In this document: positions 23,545-34,141 of the stretch, one piece after another | Numbering within the stretch: the first letter of the stretch is position 1 | Layout of the letters: every line of letters begins with the position of its first letter | NCBI GenBank assembly: GCA_021927905.1 | Contig: BLLK01000068.1 | Location: forward strand, 1-64,000 | Reading direction: 5' to 3' | DNA length: 64,000 nt | Origin: Chaetoceros tenuissimus | Taxonomy: Eukaryota > Bacillariophyta > Thalassiosirophyceae > Chaetocerotales > Chaetocerotaceae | Program-made: the position numbers and the translations under genes | Notes under the pieces: model-generated | Database searches by the model: none | What the model saw: the letters and a program-made list of their open reading frames with translations, nothing else | What the model was told of the DNA's origin: nothing

Positions 23545-26500
23545 CGCGCTCCTTTGGGTGAGTGTACCCTGTATATGATACACTTATATGGTCCCATCCC
23601 ATTATTGCTCTTCTAAAGTTTGTAAAGCCCTTACCCATCAGTGGTTTTGTGTTATAATCGGCTAATTTTTTCAGTCGGACAATATACAACTTCAATATTT
23701 CCATTCTTAGTTCTATGTGTTGACCAGAATTGTTTAATTGCTACATGTTTCATATTCGATGTGCACAAATCCCAACCGTTCTTCAAGATCTTAATTTCTG
23801 ACTCATTATCTTTTGCCAGTACATTACTCTCAAGTTTGTATCCTTGTTCTTCCATGATCATTTCGAAATAGATGTTCTTCGGCAATCCCTCACTCGTTCC
23901 CACTAATTTGCAATCAGTCGAACTACGTGTATTCATCTTTTGCTTGGATGCTTTCTGATCTAATACACCTGTACCCATCGTGATTATCTGCCCTGTATGT
24001 CCTCTCATATCATCGTGCACAGCATGAGCTGAATCTGTCATGGTTAGCATGTGCAACAGATCGTCAGCGCCTACGGTTCTAAGATCGTCTTGAGTAGTCT
24101 TTATCCAGCTCATCATTTGCATAAACTTGTGTCAGTTTTCCCTATTTGGCTTGTGTACCCTAGTCATCAAGAAAGTGTTAGTGAACTCCACGTCTGGTCT
24201 ACTCCTTTTCATAGCCCACACTACTTTCATTATGTATTTCAAAAATATGTCTGCTTTCGCTCTATTCAGCTTTGGTGATTTCTTGTTCACTTTGAATAAC
24301 CACTTTGCATGCAGTGTCCTGTACTTTCTATTTAATACCATACCTAATTCCTCCTCAAGATCCTTAATCATTTGTTTGATATATGGCACCATACCGACGT
24401 CTACTTTTCCATCTCCTCGAAAGTGAAAATCTATGCCCAGGAATTCAAGCTTCTTTCCTCGTTGTATCGTCAGTCCAGGGAATCGTTTGTTGATCTTGTC
24501 GATGAGGTTGGTGACTGCCTTAGTTTGTCCACCAACAATGTTGTCATCAACATACCACCCAATTGTGAGTTGCTTCCCATCTACAGTTTTATTTGCTACA
24601 CACTTGTCTATCTTGTTTATCTTGAACCCTTCTTGCATCAGCACATCAGCAAACATGTTATACCACAATAATGCCGACTCAATCATACCATAGAGAGCCT
24701 TCAAGATTCTGCAGTATAATACCTTCTTCCCTTTCTAGTATCTTACACTATCGGCAAAGTCTGGATTAACTTCCACCATGATATCTACAAATTGTCCTTC
24801 GAATTTCAACAGTGTGAACTTGTCATCTGGCAAGTCGGCATGTAAGTAAGCACCTGGTACATCGAATACTGCCACATCTCTGTTACTAATGCTATCAGTG
24901 ATTTGACTGACATGGTTGATGATGATGCTTCTTCTCTGGGGACGAACTTCCTTTGTCCACTTCCATCACTGCAACACCTACCCTTAATTTTTCCATTTCT
25001 TTTCTCTTTAATTAAGTTTATCGCCCTCAATGCCTTTGCCTTCTGTTCCGCAGTCAAGGAGTCGTAGTCAATTACTCCCAGTACACACATGTCGTTCAAT
25101 TGTTTGTATTCCTTTATCAAAGCCGCGACTGCTCGCTCCTGAAATATCTTAATTCCTTCAGTTGCAGTCATCTGGTTGAACATGTAGTCTACTGCCCTTG
25201 AATATAATTGTCTGGTAGTGGTATGGTTGAGGTTCTCAGCTAAGTTTGAGAAATTGAACTCCTCTGTCTGCATGTAGGTTTTTCCATCAGTACTGCCTAT
25301 GTTATTCAAAGGGTCCTGCAGTGGTCTCCTACCCCTCTGTGATCTCTGCGGTCTTTCTTCTGCACCATTACTATCTGTAGTTTCAGCGCCATCTTCTCCT
25401 TCATATTCTGATCCGGTGTCCTCGTCATTTGACTCTATCTTCTACGTCCGCATCATCTTCGCTCCTTGGTTCAACATCCTCGCTCCTTGGTTCAACATCC
25501 TCGCTCCTTGGTTCAACATCCTCGCTCCTTGATCCTTCATGCTCATCACTAGTATCTTCGCTCCTTTCTTCTTCCACCAAAACGTCTGCTTCCGTATCTT
25601 CAGATAGTGATTCATCATCGTCTACATCCAAAGAATGGTAGGAGCTGTCATCAGATCCATCTGATTCTTCTTCACTACTAGCGGACGATACTGTGACATC
25701 ATCGTACACGTAAACACTACCGTCATCCGAGTCTTCCTCATCTATGTCAGTGTCATCAATAGTCATCTTGTGTCCAGGTTTCAAGCCAAGTTTAGGGATT
25801 CCGTCTTCATCTAAGAAATCTGCTTTCTCTTTCGCTGCTAGTTCGTGTACTCTGTCAATCACCTCATCTGTGATTGCTAATTCATCCCATTGATGGCCAT
25901 GTATTCTCTTTCCAGTGTTCAAAGACATAAAGTAGTACCCCCCTTGTGAATTGGAAGGGCGTAGTGCTATTCTGCGAATAGATCTTGGTGTTCTATTGTT
26001 CTTCGACTCTCTGTACACCAAACAATATGCTCCAAAAGTGACTTCAAGATTACTGGCATCATGTGGGCCTCGACCTTCTATTACAGCTCCAGGGCTTATG
26101 TCTTTTGCAATGCTTCCTTCTCTCAGATGTTGATTGATCCAGTAGAATACATCGATGATATTTTCGTCTACCATGATCTTTGGGACTTGTTTATATGGTA
26201 GCTTGACCCAGTAGCATCTCTGTCTGTCTTTTACGAATCTAATTTCTCTTTCAGCGAAGGGGTTATGTTCATTTGCGGCACATGTTTCAACTGTTGCATC
26301 CACCTTCCCTTTGATTCTCTCAAACTCATTATCTCCATATACTAGTTCAACAGTAAAACCTCTATTGTTGTGCAATGCTATTGCATCGTTTAATGCTTTC
26401 ACTATTTCATCTGTTGGTCTGTAGTATGTTACTCTTCCTGTTGCAATTATTTTTCGTTTGTTAAAGGTGACTCCAATGATGAAGAGGATATTTCTACCTC

Positions 26501-28929
26501 TTATGATGAGATATGGTGCATAGTCGCTGTAGAAGAAGTCTATGTCCAATATCTCTGTAGGATGGTGGCGTACTAAATCTGATGGTAGAGCAGTCCTGAG
26601 TACCTTGTTGTTCTTGTTCGCTCGTTTCCTTACTGTTTTGCCTACAATGAGCTGCTCAGCTGATCCCCCATAAATTGCTCTTGCTCTAGTAACGTCTTCT
26701 GCTGTTACAGGGGCATTTGTAATACTGTTGCCTTGTCCACTTAAAATGCGCTTAAATTCTGCATCAGAAGGCCAACCCATCCTTCCTTGAAGTATTCTTG
26801 CCCTCTCTGCTCCTTCCACTTCGGCATTGGAGAAGAATCTCTTGTTAGCTTTAACAGTTGAAAAGAAGAGGTGATGGAAAGAAGTAGATGTGTGAATCCT
26901 GTTTAGATTACTACTGCTGTTAACATCGAAACCGTAGAGACCATTGCTTAGCTGTTTGAATTCCAAGATGTAATCGTTGGAGATAAAAACAAAGAAACTG
27001 CTGGAATGTTGTGAATCTTTGAAAACACGGTAGTATCGCTCCAGATCAGCCATACTCAGGATGTTAGCCAGTGATTTGCTATTGAAATAAGCAGTCAAAG
27101 CTGGTAATAACTTGATGTGACCTTTCTTATCATAGTCCATGAACCCTCCATTTGTATGTCCTCGAATTGGCAAACAAACACCTATTCCTACCATCAACCT
27201 CCTGTTAAAGAAAGAAGAGAAAGTTGAGCCAGTATTGACAATGATAAGCGACTCGGGAAGTCGTGGCTGCGATTGGACGAAAATGTACATAAATTGTGAA
27301 AGTATGTAATTACCTGTGGCGCCATTCTCGTCCGGACAATCATTTGCATAATGTCCTGGTTTGTTGCACCTGTAGCAGACGAAGAGGTCCTGTTCTACCG
27401 GCTACCGGCTGACAAGTCATTGCACTTCCGATCTGTGCAAATTGCATACCGTTGCGTCCTGCTCCTCTGTTTCTCTGCTGATTATTACCTCTGTCACCAT
27501 TGTTGTTGTTTCCACTCTTCCAGTTTGTCATCATATGGATCACTGCAGCCATGGTCGTAGGGTAATTGTCCTGTCCTTGCAATAGACTATTATGCAGGTG
27601 ATCCCAAAGTCCTCCGAATCTCTTCACGTCTGCATTCATGAGGAATGCCATTGCCGCGTATTTCTGTCTTACATCTTTGTCCGTGATGGTTGGATCCTTA
27701 GCTTTCTCTTTCTTCAGTAGATCTTCGTGGTCAACGATGTCAAACACCCGCTTGGGCCACCAATTCTTGCGCATTTTCAAAATCAGCTTGGTAATCCTCC
27801 AGAGGCTTGCCCAACTGTTTGGTCTTATAGAAATCCCTTGTTGCTGTGAAGGCTGTGTGAATCGGATTCAAGGATGTCGTGATGCCATGTACAACTCTCT
27901 TAATGCTCTTCAATAGCCAAATGGCGTTGTAGTTGTTTTGCTGTGTCTCAAAGTAGTGTTCTGCTCTCAAGTTCTCAACAAGGGCTTTGGTACATTGGCC
28001 TAGAATTATACCCCATAGCTTAGCCATGTTCTCCTGTAGCAGGCTCTTCTTCTTCAAAAATTGGTTCATCTCCTGTGCATACAGTGCATTCGCTGGTGCC
28101 ATTGCCATGCTATTCTGCTGTAATCTATTTGTTCTCTGGGCTTCGGTCTCATTTTCTTCTGGCTCGGCTTGCACGATTTGCAAGTAAGTTACAATCTTGC
28201 CAATATCTGGGAGTTCATTCCTGAGAAGGACAAGCGGGTCTTCTAGCTCTGACACCGCTCTAGATAGTACGCTTGGGCTCTTGAAATTTACCAGAATGTA
28301 CGCAGCAAGTTTCTTGATGAAATTTGCTGTATTCTGATTGTTGCTTTCCGCCTTCGTTCCCATGACCGGCAACTCTTGGATTTGTCCTTTGAAGTTCCTA
28401 AATGCATTGCCTCCGCCACCTCTGTGACTGTTTCTCTGTCTACCATCAATACCCGAGCCATTCACGTTCCCTGACTGGTCTTGCTGCTGCTGGTTCTCTG
28501 CAGCCGGTTGCTGCTGTTGCTGTTGGTTCCCGCTCTCACTCATTTTGCTCTACACTAGCTTTAGATTCTCCAGTAATCTGGTTGTCGTTCTCCCACTTGA
28601 TTCCAATTTTATGGACACAAACGCTTTCCTGTATGCGTCACTACGGCGAAGTCTCCGCTCTTCCCGTATTTGGCCTTGGTTAGCACTCTTACACGCGCTC
28701 CGAGCACTAGTTTCTTCTCATTACTAGGGAGCTTCTCCTTGATTTTACTGTCTTTCTCTAACTTCAGGTTACTTAATTGCTTCGAAAACGATTCCACAGT
28801 GGCTTTGAGTAGTCTTATCTCTTCTATAAGGTCGTCGTTGCTTACCTGACTGATGGTCATAAACCGCTGCAGTTCTTAGGTTATGCAAAATTTTGGTGAT
28901 TTGGGTTATCCTTTTAAATAGAAACCAGG

Positions 28930-29215
28930 TTGAAATACCTGTCTTTTGGTAGCTACGGGCTGCTCAAGCTTTGTGGTATTTAATACTCTGTAGCAAGACG
29001 AAGTACTTGGTCTTCTATAGTTTTAGTTTACTCAATACAGAAACGGATGGTTTCTATTTAATGAGATGATGCTGCCGTTACGTGTTGCCTCATCTCCTTC
29101 ACAAATTCTCTATTCTGAGCCTTTACTGCTTCCGCGTACGTTTTCTTTTGGCATTCTACAATTTTAGCATGATTGCTACTACTGTCATTGGTTACCTTTC
29201 TTTTATTATTTCCAA
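28930..29215 (-). repeat. Copia-2 LTR (5' in element orientation)
   Basis: 286 bp partner of 23259-23544. The purine-rich tract and gag start expected on the inner side are consistent with minus orientation. Confidence 0.9.
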
Positions 29216-30142
29216 TGATTACAGTATCAAGAAGCAATATCCATACCTGTGACAATGACTAAAGTCTGAGAATGAGCAGCATGGACTGGCTGCAATGGTG
29301 GAGGTCAAACAAAGGATGATGACTCAAACATGACGGAAGATGGAATACCATGAATTTAATCTTTGCAAACTTCAAAGTAAGAACATTGATTCCACCAAGG
29401 AGTTTAATGTCTGGGATACCAAAAATGATGTTTACTGCAACAGATGAACTGAGTGCAATAGAAAGAATGAACGGTTTACCATTGAGAGTGATACAAGTCT
29501 TGTATCAAACTATTGTAGTCAGTGCTCCTTGCTCATAGAGGTCAACAGGCTTATCTGAAGTTGTAGCAACACTAAGACAAATAGGCTCAAATGAAGCTGG
29601 ATTGTCAAATTGGATATATTCATGAACGACATCTGGATGGGTTTGCATGATGTACTGATGGACCTTGAGACTACCAACTGAGAGAGCTGCACAAGAGTCC
29701 ATGTGAGCTTTGATACGTAAAACCTTTTCTCTATTCAAAAGTGGAAGGTTGATGAATAGAAGGTCATTGTTGGTGACAATTGGTGCTTTACGTTGGTGAA
29801 GGGACATATTGAGAAGTTGAGCAGTAATCATGCATACTGTATCACCTTCTTCAGCAAATTGCAAATCCTCAGAATCCTCAGAAGCTGGAGGGATAGTCTC
29901 ATTGGCAGATTTGTCAACAGTAACTTCTTTGGAACGATTGGCAGAAGTGAGAGGGAATGTACCTGCAGTCTGAGTGTCGGACTGTGAGACAAATAAAAAC
30001 AAATGAAACTGAAGTGTGAGTAATTGAGAAAAAGTGAGGACTATCTCTACAATACAATCACAGAATAGTAGAGGAGAGCTTGAGGGTAGCAAAATGGAAG
30101 CAAGTTGATCTTGAAGAGGTTGTTGTAGGTTGCAAATTGCAA

Positions 30143-30465
30143 AGTGTAGATTGTAGATTGTAGATTGTAGATTGTAGATTGTAGATTGTAGATTGTAGAT
30201 TGTAGATTGTAGATTGTAGATTGTAGATTGTAAATTGTAGATTGTAGATTGTAGATTGTAGATTGTAGATTGTAGATTGTAGATTGTAGATTGTAGATTG
30301 TAAATTGTAAATTGTAAATTGTAGATTGTAGATTGTAGATTGTAGATTGTAGATTATAGATTGTAGATTGTAGATTGTAGATTGTAGATTGTAGATTGTA
30401 GATTGTAGATTGTAGATTGTAGATTGTAGATTGTAGATTGTAGATTGTAGATTGTAGATTGTAGA
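30143..30465. repeat. (GTAGATT)n heptanucleotide minisatellite, ~45 units
   Basis: Nearly pure 7-bp units with a few GTAAATT variants. It lies in a non-coding gap between the gag and protease parts of the older element. The gap has splice-like edges on the minus strand (GTAAGT at 30486, a pyrimidine-rich TTTGTCTCACAG ending at 29982). Confidence 0.93.
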
Positions 30466-32252
30466 GACACTAAAGTGATACTTACAGAAGGAGTAGGTGG
30501 ATGATGCCCGTAAAGTGGTTTCTTGACCATATGGCAATTGAATTCATTGAAGAAATCCTCTTTTGACACAGTATTAAAAGCAGGGCATTTCTCCTTTGGC
30601 CAACAGCCTTTGCCAGTCAATGTATTGCCACAACAAAAACAACCACTATAGCTGTATGGAAATTTGCTCAAACAACCAGTAGTGGTGTTTTTGAAATGCT
30701 GAACACCATCTATAGAAATCAATTGGTGTCCCTCAGGGATACAACAAGTAGTAGTGGATGGATTGCTTTTGTATCTTGCAAGAGTAGACTCAGCTGGAGA
30801 CTGAGATTGGAACTTGAGCAACTGGGAAGAATACTGACTGTTGTTCACAAAGAAGATCAACTTCTGCTTGCAAAGCAGCAACAGCAGTTCCAGATTGAGA
30901 AGAGCTCATGACCTCTGCCATAAGCTCTTTTTGCTTTTCCATTTTTAGATAAGCAGACTGAGCAGCAGTACAAAACAAAAGAAGAGCTCTGAGGTGGTCA
31001 GATTTGGTTTGTGAAGTGCTAGGATCAGCCAGCTGAAAAGAGTCATCTTCATTGAGGTTTCCTTGAATGATACTGGAAAGAGAGTAAAAGAACTGATGAG
31101 CCAAGGTGATGCCCCAAGCCAAACATTCATTAGGAAGATTGGCAGCCTTGGAAGTAAAATCACCGTACAACTCATCTGGAGTGCCAGAACCTTGTTTGAG
31201 CTTGCAAACGGAATGATGAATAGTTTTCAAATCGTCTTCACCAAGGTATTGAGTTTTGCATGAAGCAATGAAAGATCGTAGGGAGATTTTGTTGGCAAAG
31301 GTAGAGAGAGAAGCAGATGGATCTGGGCATGATGTGACATTGGAAGCAAGCAACTTAAGGTGAAATCCAAAGATGTCATTAAAGTGAGCTTGAGAGTCGA
31401 GGAAGTCCAACTTGTCAAAGTGACCATAAGAAGTAAGATCAACAGAGTTGGCATTAGCTGCAGGTGTTTTGGCAAGGAAGGCTTCAAGCTTGGACTGAGC
31501 AGGTGGAGTAGGAGTAACAGGAGGAGGAGTAGTTGCAACAGGACAGGTAGGAGTCTGAAAGAGGTTGCAAGCTACACCAATGAAATTTGACTGAGCTGGA
31601 GCACAAGTGTGTCTAGCAGGTGTAGAGACAGTGCTTACATCAGAAATTGGAGTACCATCATCAGCCCAATTATGAGTACAAGCTTGGGTAGGGAGGTCCA
31701 AGTTAAAGAACATGACATGATCCTGAAGAGTGGACTCAGAAGGAAGGCAGGCAGAAACAGGCATGTTACATTCAAACTGTACTGCAGAAAGTCCTTCCTT
31801 GCGTTTGGGAGCATCATTGAAATGTTCAAAGTTAGTAAACTGTTGTTTCTTCCAAAGCTTCATAAAGGACAGGTTTTCAACTGTGAAAGGGGCATCAAGA
31901 ACACAAGCACAGGCATCCTGAGCATCTGAATGACATAAAACAAGAGAAGTGATTGGAATATCTTGTTGAAGTACAGACATAAGCTCAGCAGGAGTATGGT
32001 GGTCCTCAAGGTGGAGAAGTGGTAGAATGCATTCTGACAAGAGTGAATCAGTGCATTGAGGCTTGGGAGAGAAGGAAGGAAGGCAGATCTTTTGTCTTGT
32101 CCAATGGTCACATCTTTCATGCCAGAAGCTTGAAGGACTTTAGAAATGGAACTAGACAAAGGACCAGAAGGAGAACAGCCTCTAGAGGCAGAAGAGTGTT
32201 GAGCAGACATAGTTATTGGTGGGTGGGTATTTCCTCTTAAGATTCGGTGCCA

Positions 32253-32640
32253 TGTAACACACAAAAAGAGGGATGATAGCATCTTATAATTAAAAGCTAT
32301 TCTGAAAGATGTTGGATATGTTGTTGGATATCTTTTGGAAGAATTCTATGGAGTCTTGAGAATAATGAGACTTGTCATATGTTTGACATCCAAATCGTGG
32401 AACTATATTAATAAATGAGTGTTGCAGCCTGTTCAATCCTTTCCTCCCTATCCCATGTGGCCATTCCTCCAAGTTTTCTCCTGCATACTTGCTTTCTGTT
32501 ACCCTTTTGTTTTCATTAATAGTATTCTTCTGTCCTCCACTCAATCTGAAATTCTTCACATTCCTGGCTTCTAATGAAGTCATAAGGAGAAGTGTGAATA
32601 TAATAGACCTATAGGACATGAATCTGGACACTCCTCAACA
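32253..32640 (-). repeat. 5' LTR of the older element
   Basis: 388 bp with ends TGTTGAGGAGTGTCC and GTTACA on the minus strand. Its promoter-distal half is matched by the LTR fragment at 32740-33615. Confidence 0.7.
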
Positions 32641-32739
32641 CAAAATTGAGTAAAACTAGTGAGTGAAAAACTTGCTGTTTGGCAAAGTAAAATAAACCAA
32701 CTCAGACTATGTTGGTGGTTTGTTGAACATTTGGTGCCA

Positions 32740-33615
32740 TGTAGTAACATACAAAAAGAGGGATGATTGTATCTTATACTTAACCCTTTCCCTCACGAGT
32801 ACGCGAAAGTGCGCGTTTTGATCGAAAATTCATAAAATAACTTGTGATTGGCCAATTTCAGTAATTCCAAGTACTCAATACAAATGTATTGTTTCATGTG
32901 TGATTTTTTAGCTTCGAAATTTTATTTTTCGTTGAGTTATTTCAACATTACTTTCCAATGCATATTGACAGTAGTGTCAAAATGTAGATACCCCCTCCTT
33001 ATGTATTGAAGAAGGAATGTGGATTGTTGTTTTGCTTTGAATTGTTGTTTTTTGACAAATTCATGCCATTTTCCAAAAGAGGTCCATTTCTTCAAAATCT
33101 TCAGATTCAATATGTATTTTTACAGCGTATTTGTGGTGCAATAAAGCTCAAAAGTCTCAGTTCTCTTGTTTTCCATTCGTTCTTCATACTATCAGCTTCC
33201 TTTGATATGCTATTTATGCTAATATAGTTTATATTTCCTCCTTTGATTTACACATATCTTCACTGTCTTCTCCATAATTACAAAGAGAACCCTACATCAA
33301 CTCAATAATGCATATTTTATCGAAGAGGATGCACGAAATCTTAATCCGAGAGTACCATTCATTTCAATAGGTATAAAGTAGACTACTGATGTAATTTGGT
33401 GTAATTTTATTTGTTGGAAGTGATGTAATAGGAACGATGTGTTTGATGATGTTGTGTGTGTCTCCCGTGAGGGAAAGGGTTAAAAGCTACCTTTGTTCAT
33501 GTTTTGGTAGTTGTTGGATATGTGTTTTTTGGAATCATGAGAATAATGAAATGCTTCATCTGATAGACATCAATCATGGGAAACTAGATTTGTAAATGAG
33601 TGTTACAAATGTGCT
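32740..33615 (-). repeat. Related LTR fragment split by a TTAA element
   Basis: Matches the LTR at 32253-32440 in collinear order (TGCCATGTA...AAAAAGAGGGATGAT, then TTGTTGGATAT, GAATCATGAGAATAATGA and TAAATGAGTGTTACA). A 696-bp insert lies at 32784-33479. A primer-site-like TGGCACCAAATG precedes it on the minus strand, so this is a second copy of the family whose internal region was displaced when the neighbouring element inserted. Confidence 0.75.
32784..33479. mobile_element. piggyBac-like non-autonomous DNA transposon (MITE), TTAA target
   Basis: 696 bp bounded by perfect 14-bp terminal inverted repeats CCCTTTCCCTCACG / CGTGAGGGAAAGGG and by TTAA on both sides (32780-32783 and 33480-33483). 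TTAA duplication with CCC-starting termini is the hallmark of the piggyBac superfamily. The undisturbed related LTR at 32253 lacks the insert, giving an empty-site comparison. No transposase-like protein is encoded, so it would need enzyme in trans. Confidence 0.9.
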
Positions 33616-34141
33616 TTTTCGTAGCCCATCGTCTGTCATCGTTCGTCAGCAATAAACATGAAGCTAGCTAAGAAAATCATCCACTTGGCTATGGGGGGAC
33701 AAGACAACACCTTTTCAAATTCACCCCATAAAAGCACCTACTTGATATGGATAAGAATCAAGGATCTCAAAACGTCAGCCCGATCCAGCCATTTTCATCA
33801 ATCACCCTTTTTTCTGTGAGTATTGGGTTCTTTCATGTTGTCGTCGCACTTCACTCATTGAAGTTGATGTTCCGATAAAGAAAGGGAAGATAAAAATTCT
33901 ACAACTTTGATACGTTTTCATTCTGCAAAGAAACATATACCAAATCAAGAATAGAAATATCTCTACAGGTGTATCTGGGAGAGGATTGGCTGAAAGGGAA
34001 CATAGATTGACACATAGGTGGAAACTAGTGAAGACCAAATCTATCTGCACATCCGAATCTTAACGTCACTGACATCACTACATTTGAGCTGTTGATTGAG
34101 ACTAGGGATTCTATTTTTGGAAAGGGTCAAGCTATTTAAAA
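33616..34141. other. Intergenic region upstream of the SRA/AlkB-like gene
   Basis: AT-rich with no supported gene; presumably contains the promoter of the gene starting at 34142. An antisense open stretch (33802-34050) has no protein-like features. Confidence 0.4.

Larger units (their letters stand above)
23259..29215 (-). mobile_element. Second Ty1/copia LTR retrotransposon, inserted in an older element
   Basis: Paired 286-bp LTRs (TTGAAATACC...ATTTCCAA on the plus strand) lie at 23259-23544 and 28930-29215, about 98% alike, so the insertion is young. On the minus strand: gag (about 28545-27340) ending in a CCHC knuckle CYRCNKPGHYANDC; protease/integrase region (about 27290-25430) with integrase core motifs LDIDFFYSDYAPYL and LVYGDNEFERI, and a Glu/Asp/Ser-rich tail containing a 21-bp tandem repeat near 25460-25530; reverse transcriptase (about 25300-24130, WYVDDNIVGG); RNase H (about 24120-23400). 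Roughly four or five breaks. A GATTAC word occurs 2 bp outside the left LTR and 1 bp outside the right LTR, probably the target duplication. Confidence 0.9.
29217..32640 (-). mobile_element. Older LTR-type element: 5' LTR, gag and protease region
   Basis: On the minus strand a TG...CA LTR (32640-32253) is followed at once by TGGCACCGAATC, a plausible tRNA primer-binding site, then a gag-like region starting at the ATG at 32209 (MSAQHSSASRGCSPSG) and running to about 30490. That region has Pro/Thr-rich linkers and a Cys-rich patch CFCCGNTLTGKGCWPKEKC. A retropepsin-like region about 29980-29340 has HMDSCAALSVGS and a hydrophobic IIFGIP segment. No RT or integrase lies to the left, because copia-2 is inserted there; a short protein-like stretch left of copia-2 (23120-23250) may be its continuation. 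The element is broken (about three or more breaks) and is older than copia-2. Family beyond LTR-type is not determined. Confidence 0.7.

Noticed and set aside
30058-30537. Open frame of repeated Thr-Ile-Tyr-Asn-Leu-Gln-Ser across the heptamer array
   Set aside because: Direct translation of a 7-bp microsatellite; not a protein gene. Also considered as CRISPR-like and rejected because there are no unique spacers.
33006-33227. 73-codon open frame inside the TTAA element
   Set aside because: Hydrophobic, no similarity to a piggyBac transposase; the element is non-autonomous.
33802-34050. 82-codon antisense frame upstream of the SRA/AlkB-like gene
   Set aside because: Hydrophobic mixture without a recognisable signal or domain; lies in the presumed promoter.
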